This document shows, piece after piece, positions 31,468-39,504 of a stretch of DNA of 64,000 nucleotides. The stretch is taken from contig CADBBK010000010.1 in the NCBI GenBank assembly GCA_902792895.1, positions 1 through 64,000 on the forward strand. The letters are read 5' to 3'. The notes below the pieces were generated by a model that was not told the origin of the DNA, ran no database searches, and was given only the letters and a program-made list of their open reading frames with translations. Source of the stretch: an uncultured Bacteroidales bacterium. Its GTDB lineage: Bacteria; Bacteroidota; Bacteroidia; Bacteroidales; Muribaculaceae. A program made the translations under genes and the position numbers. Numbering within the stretch: the first letter of the stretch is position 1; every line of letters starts with the position of its first letter.

Positions 31468-32674
31468 CAACGACTGGATAAAACAGCTGCAAGCCAAGAT
31501 GGAGGGCCACGAGGAGCCCGTCCCCGATGGACTGTGGCAGGACATCGAGAAGCGCCTGACGGCGCAGCAGGCACCGCGCCGCACGATGAAGGCTTGGCTG
31601 CGACGTGCCGCCGCTGCTGCCGCACTGGTGCTGGCGGTCATCGGCATCGGCAACCTGATGTGGAACGACGACAGCACGGCCCAGGAGCCAACCATCACAT
31701 CGGCCCAGCCCGTGGAGACGGCCCCCGATCCCGTAGCCACGCATGAACTGCTGGCTCACAACGAGGAACCCGCCCGTGATATGGATGAACCAGCGGCTAC
31801 TCCTGCTCGAGCACACCATTCAAGTCCTGCCAGCAATGTGGCGACAACGCCCAGCGACAACGCCCTGATTGCCCAAGCCAGCGGCCACGAGCAAGAGGAA
31901 CAGCCCGCCCAAGCGGCCAGCGAGACAAATCCTGCCGAGCCACCCATTGAACACGCCCCGCAAGCGGTGGAACAACGCAACCAAACCCACGTCAACGAGG
32001 CGCCAACCACGACGATACCTCATCAGTTCCTCAAGCCTACCGTGAAGAGGGCGGGCATTACCGTGGGCCTGTATGCGTCTAACAGCGTCAAGCCGGATTG
32101 GTCGTCCAGCAAGGATTATGCGTACCAAAGTGACGCGATAGGCTATCCCCATGCTGAAAATCCCGACGACACTTATTATCACGAGGATATCTATAGTGCC
32201 AACCACCATGCACCGATATCCATGGGATTGAGTGTGCGCCTGCCGCTGACCGACCGCCTGGCGTTGACTAGCGGCCTGGTCTATACACGGCTCAAGTCGG
32301 ACTTCACCTCGTCTCGCAGACATTGTGAACAGACGCTGCACTATCTGGGCATCCCCTTGGGTGCGACCTATAGCATTTGGGGATACAAGCGGCTGAGCCT
32401 CTATGCCGTCGGCGGCGTGCAAGCCGACTTCAATGTCAAGGCGACGCTCAAGGAATCCAGTCCAGCCAACAGCCACGGCATCGGCAAAGACCGCGTGCAG
32501 TTCTCGGGACTGGTGGGGCCTGGTCTGCAACTCGACGTGACCAGGGAGATAGGCATCTACGTTGAGCCGACCGCCCGCTACTATTTCAACAACGGTAGCA
32601 ATGTCGCCAATTACTACAAAGACAAGCCCTGGAACATCAACTTCAACGCGGGCCTGCGCCTGACCGTGAAATAA
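31460..32674 (+). CDS. Membrane-anchored partner of the sigma factor with a barrel-like C-terminal domain
   Basis: Encodes 404 residues. A 45-residue charged N-terminus (cytoplasmic side, with LWQDIEKRLTA) precedes one membrane helix (about 51-68). A Glu/Pro/Ala-rich linker of over 120 residues comes next, then a C-terminal domain with alternating residues (ISMGLSVRLPLTDRLALTSG, LGIPLGATYSIWGYKRLSLY, INFNAGLRLTV) like an outer-membrane beta-barrel or porin-type fold. The 8-nt overlap with the ECF sigma gene suggests an anti-sigma role for the N-terminus. The linker would let one polypeptide span the periplasm, but this is inference. Confidence 0.75.
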   Translation: MTDNDWIKQLQAKMEGHEEPVPDGLWQDIEKRLTAQQAPRRTMKAWLRRAAAAAALVLAVIGIGNLMWNDDSTAQEPTITSAQPVETAPDPVATHELLAHNEEPARDMDEPAATPARAHHSSPASNVATTPSDNALIAQASGHEQEEQPAQAASETNPAEPPIEHAPQAVEQRNQTHVNEAPTTTIPHQFLKPTVKRAGITVGLYASNSVKPDWSSSKDYAYQSDAIGYPHAENPDDTYYHEDIYSANHHAPISMGLSVRLPLTDRLALTSGLVYTRLKSDFTSSRRHCEQTLHYLGIPLGATYSIWGYKRLSLYAVGGVQADFNVKATLKESSPANSHGIGKDRVQFSGLVGPGLQLDVTREIGIYVEPTARYYFNNGSNVANYYKDKPWNINFNAGLRLTVK

Positions 32675-32704
32675 GCGGGTGAAATCTTCCATCCAGCCTC
32701 TCCT

Positions 32705-32732
32705 TTGGTTTCAGCAAAAAAGACTATCTTTG
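32705..32732 (+). promoter_or_regulatory. Promoter for the 2H phosphoesterase gene
   Basis: TATCTTTG at 32725-32732 matches the -7 consensus, with TTG 17 nt upstream at 32705-32707. The leader is about 16 nt. Confidence 0.55.
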
Positions 32733-32754
32733 TCATCCAGATTATGATTAAGCA

Positions 32755-33279
32755 ATGAAGAGTTATATAGAAATCAAAGTGCCCATCAGGTACGAAGAAT
32801 CATGGTTTGAGGAGTTAAGAGACCTGTTAGACGGTGTGGACATCCGCTGGCAACGAGGGTATTATCACATCACGATGGCATTCCTAGATGAGGCGCCTGA
32901 TGGCGTGAATCTGGTGCCCGGCATAAACGAGATACTGAGAGATGCCATAGCGCCCGAGATCACATTTGACAAGCTGGACGCCTTTGCATCGGGTTACCAC
33001 AGGCATGTCATCCACCTCACGACCACGCAAGCCCCTGAGGACTTCCTGGAATTGGTGGATGAAATCAGAGCATATTTCCAAGCCAAAGGCTGCCGTATGC
33101 AATCCGACTTCAAGTTACACGTCACCCTGGGCCGTGTTCAAGACCCCAGGATGAACGAGCGCAAACTCAAGGACATCATCTCGCGGGTAGATCTGCCCAC
33201 GTTCACGATGACGCTGACCGGTGTCGAGTACCGCATCTTCCGCGGCAAGACGCTCGGCCTGTGGAAACTGCCTGAGTGA
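32755..33279 (+). CDS. 2'-5' RNA ligase/cyclic phosphodiesterase (2H superfamily) protein
   Basis: Encodes 174 residues. The two catalytic H-x-T-x motifs are HITM (about residue 41-44) and HVTL (about 122-125), spaced as in the LigT/ThpR family. The order, with YEESWFEELRDLL before the first motif and a final FRGKTLGLWKL, fits an intact protein. These enzymes act on 2'-5' linkages or cyclic phosphates in RNA. No RNA-repair partner is adjacent, although two nucleotidyltransferases lie 7 kb downstream. Confidence 0.85.
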   Translation: MKSYIEIKVPIRYEESWFEELRDLLDGVDIRWQRGYYHITMAFLDEAPDGVNLVPGINEILRDAIAPEITFDKLDAFASGYHRHVIHLTTTQAPEDFLELVDEIRAYFQAKGCRMQSDFKLHVTLGRVQDPRMNERKLKDIISRVDLPTFTMTLTGVEYRIFRGKTLGLWKLPE

Positions 33280-33396
33280 CGGCACCTATTTTTTGTCAAT
33301 GATATAGCTGCCAGCCCTGAAAGTTTTTAATGCGAATTTCGCTAATGAGACTAATTTCACGAAAAAATAAAAATCTATTCGTATAAAATTTGATTA

Positions 33397-33450
33397 ATTG
33401 GCTTCGCCGAGCTAAAGGTTCGCATTAGCCCCGCAGGGTTTTGGGCCAAC
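33397..33450 (+). repeat. Intergenic repeat module, copy 1
   Basis: The 54-nt block beginning ATTGGCTTCGCCGAGC and ending GGGTTTTGGGCCAAC recurs nearly perfectly at 37181-37233. A second shared string, CGAATTTCGCTAAT, lies upstream in both places (33333-33346 and 37026-37039). The block itself contains imperfect inverted segments, TTGGC near one end and GCCAA at the other. Confidence 0.8.
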
Positions 33451-33556
33451 TGTTATATCGTTCCCTATTTTTTGGTCGGGCCATGCAAGATTTCATGGGA
33501 TGGTTGTTTAAAGGACAGAAACATCAGTTACAACAACCCATCAAACAGACAAGACA

Positions 33557-34816
33557 ATGAAGCACTACTGGAAACCTATCTTGATGACCTGCATGCTGCT
33601 GAGCGTGCTCACGGCATGCAGCGACAATGGGGAGGAAGTGGTCAACATGCTCCCCGAGTTAAGGCCTATCACCCTCACTGCCGAACAGCAGCAGATGAGG
33701 GACAACAACAACGAGTTTGCCTGCCGGCTGTTCCGCACCATCAACGAGCAGAAAAACGGCGACAGCAGCATCATCGTGTCGCCCATCAGCGTGACCTACC
33801 TGCTGGGCATGCTCAACACGGGCGCCGACGGCCAGACGCGCCAGCAAATCGCTGATGTCCTAGGGCTGGGCAGCTCCGTCATGGAAATCAACGAGTACTG
33901 CAAGAAGATGATTGACGAGGCACCGCGGGTTGACCCCAGCGTGACCGTCCAGATTGCCAATTGCATCGACGTGAACTCGGCATTGGGCATCACGCTAGTG
34001 CCGCAGTTCAAGACCGACATGCAGAATTACTACAATGCCCAAATCGAGGCGCTGGACTTCACTAAGAGCAGCAGCCTGGACAAGATCAACAACTGGTGCA
34101 AGAAGAACACCGACGGCATGATTCCCTCCATCCTTGACAGGCTCTCGCCCGCTGCCGCGATGTACCTGTTGAACGCCATCTACTTTAAGGCGACGTGGAC
34201 CGAGAAATTTGACCCCAAAGACACCCGCGACATGGACTTCACCATGCCCGACGGCTCGACCAGCCAGCACAAGATGATGCACCGCAAAGCATTGGCTGCC
34301 TACGACAAGAACGACCTGTGCGAGATGCTGTACCTGCCCTACGGCAGCAATGGCTACGGCATGTATGTCCTGCTGCCTGTCGAGGGCAAGACCGTGGATG
34401 ACGTCATCCAGGGCCTCTCGGCCGAAGGTGTCCAGGAACAACTGTTCGAGATGGGTCCCCATGAGGTGGATATTCTGATGCCTCGTTTCACCACGAGCAA
34501 TGAGACCATGCTCAACGAGGTGCTCTCGGCGATGGGTATGCCTCGGGCCTTCAATCCCCAGTATGCCGAATTCCCCAATATGGCCCAGGGGAAAAACCTC
34601 TTTGTGTCGATGATGAAACAGAAGGCCAAAATCGAGGTCAACGAGGAGGGTACCAAGGCATCGACTGTCACCATCGCCGAAATGGGTTTTACTGCCGCAC
34701 CTCCGGCGCCGCAATACCAGCAGGTGGACTTCCACGCCACGCGTCCCTTTGTCTATTACATCGTCGAGACCAGCACCCGCTCCATCTTCTTTATGGGCTG
34801 CTATTGTGGAGAATAA
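33557..34816 (+). CDS. Serpin lipoprotein (serine protease inhibitor)
   Basis: Encodes 419 residues. MKHYWKPILMTCMLLSVLTACS is a lipoprotein signal with lipobox Cys near 22. The serpin fold follows with NIFISP-like IIVSPISVTYLLGMLNTGADG, the breach region and NAIYFKATWTEKFD. The hinge of the reactive-centre loop is VNEEGTKASTVTIA, its small residues compatible with inhibitory insertion. The loop then runs through GFTAAPPAPQ and the chain ends with FFMGCYCG. Bacterial serpins trap host or competing serine proteases at the cell surface. A bidirectional terminator follows. Confidence 0.93.
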   Translation: MKHYWKPILMTCMLLSVLTACSDNGEEVVNMLPELRPITLTAEQQQMRDNNNEFACRLFRTINEQKNGDSSIIVSPISVTYLLGMLNTGADGQTRQQIADVLGLGSSVMEINEYCKKMIDEAPRVDPSVTVQIANCIDVNSALGITLVPQFKTDMQNYYNAQIEALDFTKSSSLDKINNWCKKNTDGMIPSILDRLSPAAAMYLLNAIYFKATWTEKFDPKDTRDMDFTMPDGSTSQHKMMHRKALAAYDKNDLCEMLYLPYGSNGYGMYVLLPVEGKTVDDVIQGLSAEGVQEQLFEMGPHEVDILMPRFTTSNETMLNEVLSAMGMPRAFNPQYAEFPNMAQGKNLFVSMMKQKAKIEVNEEGTKASTVTIAEMGFTAAPPAPQYQQVDFHATRPFVYYIVETSTRSIFFMGCYCGE

Positions 34817-34835
34817 ATCCGACCACGCAACAATA

Positions 34836-34871
34836 ACAAGCCGCAGGCGCTCATCGGCACCTGCGGCTTGT
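34836..34871. terminator. Hairpin between the serpin and the convergent small gene
   Basis: ACAAGCCGCAGG (34836-34847) and CCTGCGGCTTGT (34860-34871) form a perfect 12-bp stem with a 12-nt loop, followed by CTTATCT. It lies between two convergent stops and may serve both. Confidence 0.7.
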
Positions 34872-34923
34872 CTTATCTCATGTTGTCTCCTTAATTTGCC
34901 CAGTTTCTGGGACTACCAAATTA

Positions 34924-35370
34924 TCACTCGGGATTGGTCGTTATCTCGTAGATGACCTTGGCGTTCTCGGCAATGGTCTCAATAGGCGAGCCGGCGGGAA
35001 TGACGCTTTCGGTCAACGCCAACTCGGGATTGACATACTCATCGATGAGGACATCGTCCTCGCCATAGACCTTCACCTGCACGATATTGAAGTTATTCCA
35101 ATCCTCGGTGAACTTGTACAAGGTCAACTTGTAGGCCACCGTCTTGTCGTAGCCGCGGTCACGGGTGTAGTAGGCACGCGACTCGGGCAGGTCATAGGAA
35201 TTGCGCACCCACACCAGGAACGACTGGCCATTGTCGGGCGTGATGATGCCGGGGTTGATCGCGAGAGTCTCGCCGCCATCGGACAAGACGTTAAACCAGT
35301 CGGTCGCATGGGCCGCAGGTGCGGCAAACAGCGCTATGAGCGCTATGAAAGCAAAAAAGTATTTCTTCAT
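34924..35370 (-). CDS. Small exported protein resembling surface-adhesin E-like domains
   Basis: Encodes 148 residues with a signal peptide (cleavage near AHA). The start of the mature part, DWFNVLSDGGETLAINPG, and the SFLVWVRNSYD segment resemble the small exported domain of surface-adhesin protein E, though the typical C-terminal cysteines are missing. I therefore treat the family link as tentative. It has an exact-consensus promoter on the minus strand and is monocistronic. Confidence 0.75.
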   Translation of the reverse strand: MKKYFFAFIALIALFAAPAAHATDWFNVLSDGGETLAINPGIITPDNGQSFLVWVRNSYDLPESRAYYTRDRGYDKTVAYKLTLYKFTEDWNNFNIVQVKVYGEDDVLIDEYVNPELALTESVIPAGSPIETIAENAKVIYEITTNPE

Positions 35371-35401
35371 TGTTCTACAACTATATTTGATTAGATGGGA
35401 G

Positions 35402-35432
35402 CAAAGGTATAATAATCATTGTGTCGTTGCAA
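35402..35432 (-). promoter_or_regulatory. Promoter for the small exported protein
   Basis: On the minus strand TTG (35432-35430), 20 nt, TACCTTTG (35409-35402). The leader would be about 25 nt. Confidence 0.7.
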
Positions 35433-35534
35433 GAAAAAGACAATTTTTAGACTTGTATTTAACAAAAAGTTCACCAAAACAGATTATTTACGCCGAATAC
35501 CCCAATGTAAAATTCAAAAAAATGTCTAAATAAT

Positions 35535-35565
35535 TTGCACAACTCGGAGAATAGGTTTACCTTTG
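35535..35565 (+). promoter_or_regulatory. Orphan plus-strand promoter
   Basis: TTG at 35535-35537, 20 nt, TACCTTTG at 35558-35565: an exact consensus promoter pointing into a stretch with no plus-strand gene. Confidence 0.6.
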
Positions 35566-35571
35566 CAGCAA

Positions 35572-35630
35572 TATGATACTTTTTTCCTAGCAAGGCAGCT
35601 TCGTCGTGAGACGAGGCGCTTTTCTTTTTA
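35572..35630 (+). ncRNA. Candidate small RNA with its own terminator
   Basis: Predicted transcript from the orphan promoter of about 59 nt. It ends in the hairpin GCTTCGTC-GTGA-GACGAGGC (35598-35617, one G-U pair) followed by GCTTTTCTTTTT. The only ORF in it is five codons (ATG at 35573). The next gene is on the other strand and ends at 35676, so nothing downstream can be the target of this promoter. It is a prediction from promoter and terminator alone. Confidence 0.45.
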
Positions 35631-35675
35631 TCCTACATTAACCTTTGATATGGCTCTTAAATGCCTCACAGGCGG

Positions 35676-36131
35676 TCAGTAGGAGCGGATCCAGAGGTCG
35701 TAGTGGCGGGTTTCGTTTTTGTTAAATCGGCCGGCATTGGACCTGATGTGCCACAGCGACTCGGTAGTCCACTGCTCGGAGTCGAGCTCAGTGTCCCCCA
35801 CCCTGATGGCGGCAATGTATCGCCATGCGGGCACAACAAGTTCCTCGCGGTACAGGCCGCTCCACTCGCGCTTGACAATCAGGTACTGATTGGGGGCCAG
35901 CACGGCAACCATGGCGCTGTCCCCGCCGTAATGGGTGGTGACGCTATCGTTCTCGACGATGTCATATCCCTGATAGGGCGAGGTCATGATCTCGCGGTGA
36001 AAAGTCACGGTAACGGTATCGGTGGTGATGTTATGGATGTTGTAGTCCACCGACGACATCGTGTCGCACGACACGAGCGACACCAACACGATGCAAACAG
36101 CCAGCCATAGCGTAAAATGGATTCTCTTCAT
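35676..36131 (-). CDS. Small lipoprotein of unknown function
   Basis: Encodes 151 residues. The N-terminus MKRIHFTLWLAVCIVLVSLVSCD is a lipoprotein signal with Cys at about 22. The mature part is beta-rich (YNIHNITTDTVTVTFH, SAMVAVLAPNQYLIVKREW), and no family is recognised. It is divergent from the flavoprotein gene, whose promoter lies at 36267-36297. Confidence 0.72.
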   Translation of the reverse strand: MKRIHFTLWLAVCIVLVSLVSCDTMSSVDYNIHNITTDTVTVTFHREIMTSPYQGYDIVENDSVTTHYGGDSAMVAVLAPNQYLIVKREWSGLYREELVVPAWRYIAAIRVGDTELDSEQWTTESLWHIRSNAGRFNKNETRHYDLWIRSY

Positions 36132-36266
36132 TGCAGTTCAACGGTTTACTGTCCAAGGGCAACCAACGATGGAAGACCCTCTATTTACTCATTAACGTGT
36201 CAACGCCCTGAAATCTTGCATCACCACCGCAAGAAATCATCAGATTGCCCAACAAGCATCAGCCTG

Positions 36267-36297
36267 TTGCATTGTTCAATCATTTTACATAAATTTG
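36267..36297 (+). promoter_or_regulatory. Promoter for the flavoprotein gene
   Basis: TTG at 36267-36269 and TAAATTTG at 36290-36297 are 20 nt apart. It fixes the start of the gene at ATG 36324 and excludes an upstream in-frame ATG at 36117. Confidence 0.7.
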
Positions 36298-36323
36298 CAT
36301 GCACGTTTAAATCCATTATCCAC

Positions 36324-36968
36324 ATGAAGAAGATCATAATTATCGATGGCGGCCCCCGTCGCGGGATGAACACCGCCCAAATGTTGCAGCACTTCGCTGA
36401 AGGAGCCCAGTCAGTCAGCGATGACGTTGAGGTAAAGACCGTAAGGCTCTACGACATGGACTTTAAGGGTTGTATGTCGTGTATGGTGTGCAAAATCAAG
36501 GGAAAAGCATCTAACATCTGCAAGTTCAAGGACGCACTGACACCCGTACTGGAAGAGATCGCCCAGGCCGACGGGCTGGTACTCGGCTCACCGATTTACT
36601 TCGGTGACGTGACCGGTAAGATGCGTATATTTCTGGAACGCCTGGCATTTCCCTGGCTCTCCTATAACGACTACAGCATGACGGCCCCCAAGCCGATGCC
36701 CGTAGTGCTGATGGAGACCATGAACGGGACTCCCGACAGAAACAACAGCCAGGGTTACGGCTCGATGGAGTACTGCATCGCCAGAGCCCTTGGCGAGCCC
36801 GAGCACCTCATTGCCTATAACACCTATCAGGTGAAGGACTACAGCCGATTTGAACTGGCAGGATTCTCCGAGGAAGCCAAGCGCCAATACCGCGACGCCC
36901 ACTGGCAAGAAGACCTCCAGAAGGCATTCGACGCCGGCCGCCGCATGGCCGAAAAAATCCTCGGATAA
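36324..36968 (+). CDS. Flavodoxin-family NADPH-dependent FMN reductase/iron-sulfur flavoprotein
   Basis: Encodes 214 residues. The flavin phosphate loop is IDGGPRRGMNTAQML near the N-terminus. CMSCMVCKIKGKASNIC provides four cysteines in a spacing like that of iron-sulfur flavoproteins, and GSPIYFGDVTGKMRIFLERL is the second flavin-binding region. Such proteins are cytosolic flavoenzymes that reduce quinones, nitro compounds or FMN; the physiological substrate is unknown. Confidence 0.88.
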   Translation: MKKIIIIDGGPRRGMNTAQMLQHFAEGAQSVSDDVEVKTVRLYDMDFKGCMSCMVCKIKGKASNICKFKDALTPVLEEIAQADGLVLGSPIYFGDVTGKMRIFLERLAFPWLSYNDYSMTAPKPMPVVLMETMNGTPDRNNSQGYGSMEYCIARALGEPEHLIAYNTYQVKDYSRFELAGFSEEAKRQYRDAHWQEDLQKAFDAGRRMAEKILG

Positions 36969-37322
36969 ACTTTGGGAATGACGATATGGCAGTTGGCCCA
37001 AGTCGGCGCCATCTTTTTTAAACTACGAATTTCGCTAATTAAACTAATGGATTTTGGGTTCGCAAAGTAATAAATTCATCAGAAGCTAAAGGTTCGTGTA
37101 ATTCGTAGTTTTAACCCATTTATGGGCCAAAATCTATATCGTTTCCTAATCAATTCGCAAATATTTGATAAATTGGCGAAATTGGCTTCGCCGAGCTAAA
37201 GGTTCGCATTAGCCCCGCAGGGTTTGGGCCAACAACAATATTATTGCCTAAACATTAAATCAGTTTTAAACAGAATGCCGTCGGCCGTCTGTGATGGTTG
37301 TAGCCAGCGAGAAAAAGCCAGA
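36969..37322. other. Intergenic region with a composite repeat element (354 nt)
   Basis: It has no gene. It holds an 11-bp inverted repeat AACTACGAATT (37021-37031) and AATTCGTAGTT (37100-37110) and the second copy of the shared module (37181-37233). The string CTAAAGGTTCG occurs twice, near 37086 and 37196. The arrangement looks like a small non-coding mobile or REP-like element. Confidence 0.6.
37181..37233 (+). repeat. Intergenic repeat module, copy 2
   Basis: 53 nt that match copy 1 (33397-33450) with a single T missing in one T-run. Both copies are followed within about 20 nt by AT-rich sequence and lie downstream of plus-strand genes. Confidence 0.8.
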
Positions 37323-38354
37323 TTACCGGATTTCGGTATCGTAATTGGCCGCTGCTTGGCTGAACTGCTTGCTGATGTATTGAACGGCCACGCTGGGTGA
37401 CAGAATCTTCACTCCTGCCCCATAACTCATGAAGACGGAATACATCTCGAAATTGATAACGACCTCGATCTGAAAGATGCAGCTGCCATCATCGGGATCC
37501 TCACTGATGAGCCTCTGCGAGGGGTGCAGCGGTTTGGTCTTGATGTAGTTGCTCTGGTCACGGTCAGCCCAGAACTTGATACAATGCGGTTGTGAAGCTT
37601 TCAAGCTCTTGCTCACGCCGATGATGTCGTCAAAGAAGTGCTCAGGGTCAAAATCGGGATTCTGACGGAAAGCGACGCCCTTGGCGGGAGTGATGCCCAC
37701 GATGCGGTCAAGCGCCAGATTGAACAGGCGCATGTCGCCATCGGTGCAGCCAAACAGGAACCAACGGTTACGGAACTCCTTGAGCAGATAAGGGTGGAAC
37801 ACATACTCAACGGGGTCACTCTGGTTAAAGGACTGATAGAAGACATTCAGCACGCGATGATGGGCAATGTGGTCATACAGAGGACTGAGCAACTTGAGGC
37901 CCCTTAAATCGGGCACGCTGTCATAGTGGACAATCGGGCTGCGCTCCTGGCGCGTGACCGACAGTTTGTCCTGCAGGCGGTTGATCACATCGGCCATTTC
38001 ACCGAATTGGTCAAAGTCCTGCAGTTGTTGCAGTATGTCCACCGCCTCCTGCAGCACGTCAATGTCGTTACTGGACAGCGGCATTCCAGTGATGGTGTAA
38101 TCAGGGTCGCTGTAGCGGTAATACTTGAGGTCATACACCTCGATGGGGGCGTTATAGCCCAACTTGTCGGAGCGCATCATCTGGATGTCGCCCTGGACAG
38201 TTCTCACCGACACGCCCTTGGTCATGCCCTCCATCTCCCTGAGAGCCATGGAGCATTCGTCCACCAGGTCCTCCAGCGTCCAGCGGCGGAAACGGTTCGA
38301 CAAGCACCGGTCAATCGTCTTGTAGCGGATTAGCGCATTCTTGTTAGCAGGCAT
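37323..38354 (-). CDS. WYL-domain transcriptional regulator
   Basis: Encodes 343 residues. A winged helix at about 1-75 (WTLEDLVDECSMALREME with VSVRTVQGDIQMMRSD) is followed by a WYL domain around 150-225. There LNVFYQSFNQSDPVEYVFHPYLLKEFRNRWFLFG shows the ligand-facing pattern. A WCX-like C-terminal domain closes the chain. WYL proteins bind nucleic-acid ligands and often control defence or stress genes. The start at 38354 gives the usual N-terminus; an upstream in-frame ATG at 38405 overlaps the promoter. Two matching operators lie in the divergent gap. Confidence 0.88.
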   Translation of the reverse strand: MPANKNALIRYKTIDRCLSNRFRRWTLEDLVDECSMALREMEGMTKGVSVRTVQGDIQMMRSDKLGYNAPIEVYDLKYYRYSDPDYTITGMPLSSNDIDVLQEAVDILQQLQDFDQFGEMADVINRLQDKLSVTRQERSPIVHYDSVPDLRGLKLLSPLYDHIAHHRVLNVFYQSFNQSDPVEYVFHPYLLKEFRNRWFLFGCTDGDMRLFNLALDRIVGITPAKGVAFRQNPDFDPEHFFDDIIGVSKSLKASQPHCIKFWADRDQSNYIKTKPLHPSQRLISEDPDDGSCIFQIEVVINFEMYSVFMSYGAGVKILSPSVAVQYISKQFSQAAANYDTEIR

Positions 38355-38392
38355 TGTATCTTTGTTTTGCAGTTTATTGTCAGTTCCTGATG

Positions 38393-38400
38393 CAAAAATA
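38393..38400 (-). promoter_or_regulatory. -7 box of the WYL regulator gene
   Basis: On the minus strand TATTTTTG. No good TTG lies at -33; operator copy 1 sits there instead. Confidence 0.5.
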
Positions 38401-38408
38401 AGCAATTT

Positions 38409-38429
38409 CTGCGCAACCTATTTGCGCAT
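38409..38429. promoter_or_regulatory. Predicted WYL operator, copy 1
   Basis: CTGCGCA-N7-TGCGCAT. It lies just upstream of the WYL -7 box and shares the pattern CTRCGCA-N7-TGCGYAK with copy 2. Confidence 0.5.
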
Positions 38430-38477
38430 GTGTTAAAAATCACCCTTTTTTATTGTTTTTTTGACGATTCTTTCTTG

Positions 38478-38498
38478 CTACGCAGAAAGATTGCGTAG
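38478..38498. promoter_or_regulatory. Predicted WYL operator, copy 2
   Basis: CTACGCA-N7-TGCGTAG, a perfect 7-bp inverted repeat. It lies 10-30 nt upstream of the TACCTTTG box (38508-38515) of the divergent gene, where a bound repressor would block polymerase. Confidence 0.55.
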
Positions 38499-38507
38499 TG
38501 CGGTTAT

Positions 38508-38515
38508 TACCTTTG
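38508..38515 (+). promoter_or_regulatory. -7 box for the gene divergent from the WYL regulator
   Basis: TACCTTTG, exact consensus. The leader to ATG 38617 is about 95 nt and contains a near-palindrome around CAGCAAATTGCTG (38549-38561). Confidence 0.55.
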
Positions 38516-38616
38516 CACATCAACAAATTTATATTGCCCCAGGAAAACAGCAAATTGCTGGTTTGCCATGACACGAGAATGAATCAATTTCAGAGTAATT
38601 ATTAAACAATTGAACT

Positions 38617-39504
38617 ATGAGTGTATTTCTAACTAAAGCAGGTGGCATCACTTCCACCTCGGCCAACACGCTGGCCAACTGGGCGAAGAATGAAGCATTT
38701 GCCGCCACGATTGAATTATTGTCCTTGACTTTTGTCAACACGCGCATTGAACTCATCAACGGTGAGAACCCCAAAACCGTCGGAATAGGTGCGAAAGACA
38801 CCGCCAGGGTGGGTGCACTCATTGAAAAAATTGCCAAACTGAATAGTTTCTGCGCATGGATGCGTGAAGGCATCAGGGCCAAGGAGACACTTCTCCGAGA
38901 ACTCAATAATCTTGATGTTGAGGAATATGCCGACCTCAAAGGTATCGAACTGCCCCAAGAGCCAGATTATCCCAGCATGGTAAATGCTCAAGACATCCTT
39001 GACGAGATGGATGTCAAGAAACGCAACACCTACCTGCGTCTGGAGGCATTTGCTGCCGCATTTGGCAAGTACATCCACAGCACCAGCGACGCAACAGGTG
39101 CCGTCGCCCGTGCTCGCAACGAGTTGGCTGAAAAAATCATCCGTCCCTCCAAGGTCGAGGGTTCAGGTAGGGATAGCGTCATCTACACCTACACGCCTTC
39201 AGTCCCATTGGACGAAGTCGATGCGATGTTCAACGCATTGCAGGAGACGCAGCGCTCCTATGAGCAGCAACTCAACGCAATCAAGTACAGCATTGAGAGC
39301 GAAGTGAACATGCGCAACGCAAAAGCACAAGGTGAATACAATCAAGCCTTGGCTGCTTTTCAGGCTGAGATGAAAGCCTTGCGCGAAGCACTCCATGAGT
39401 ACAAAATCAAGGAAAGAGAACGCATCGGCCGTTTGAAAATTGTTGTCCCCAACGAGTTGAAGGAGACCTACGAGTATCTGAATTCACTGGGCCATGAGAA
39501 GTAA
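38617..39504 (+). CDS. Helical protein of unknown function under predicted WYL control
   Basis: Encodes 295 residues, soluble, without signal peptide. It is mostly helical. A coiled coil is likely at about 205-275 (LQETQRSYEQQLNAIKYSIESE and following). No enzymatic motif or named family is recognised. The divergent WYL regulator and the paired operators make it the likely regulated target. WYL targets are often stress or phage-defence genes, but nothing in the protein itself shows that. Confidence 0.75.
   Translation: MSVFLTKAGGITSTSANTLANWAKNEAFAATIELLSLTFVNTRIELINGENPKTVGIGAKDTARVGALIEKIAKLNSFCAWMREGIRAKETLLRELNNLDVEEYADLKGIELPQEPDYPSMVNAQDILDEMDVKKRNTYLRLEAFAAAFGKYIHSTSDATGAVARARNELAEKIIRPSKVEGSGRDSVIYTYTPSVPLDEVDAMFNALQETQRSYEQQLNAIKYSIESEVNMRNAKAQGEYNQALAAFQAEMKALREALHEYKIKERERIGRLKIVVPNELKETYEYLNSLGHEK

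Noticed and set aside
36117..36323. N-terminal extension of the flavoprotein
   Set aside because: The promoter at 36267-36297 lies inside it, and the flavin-binding loop should be at the N-terminus, as it is from ATG 36324.
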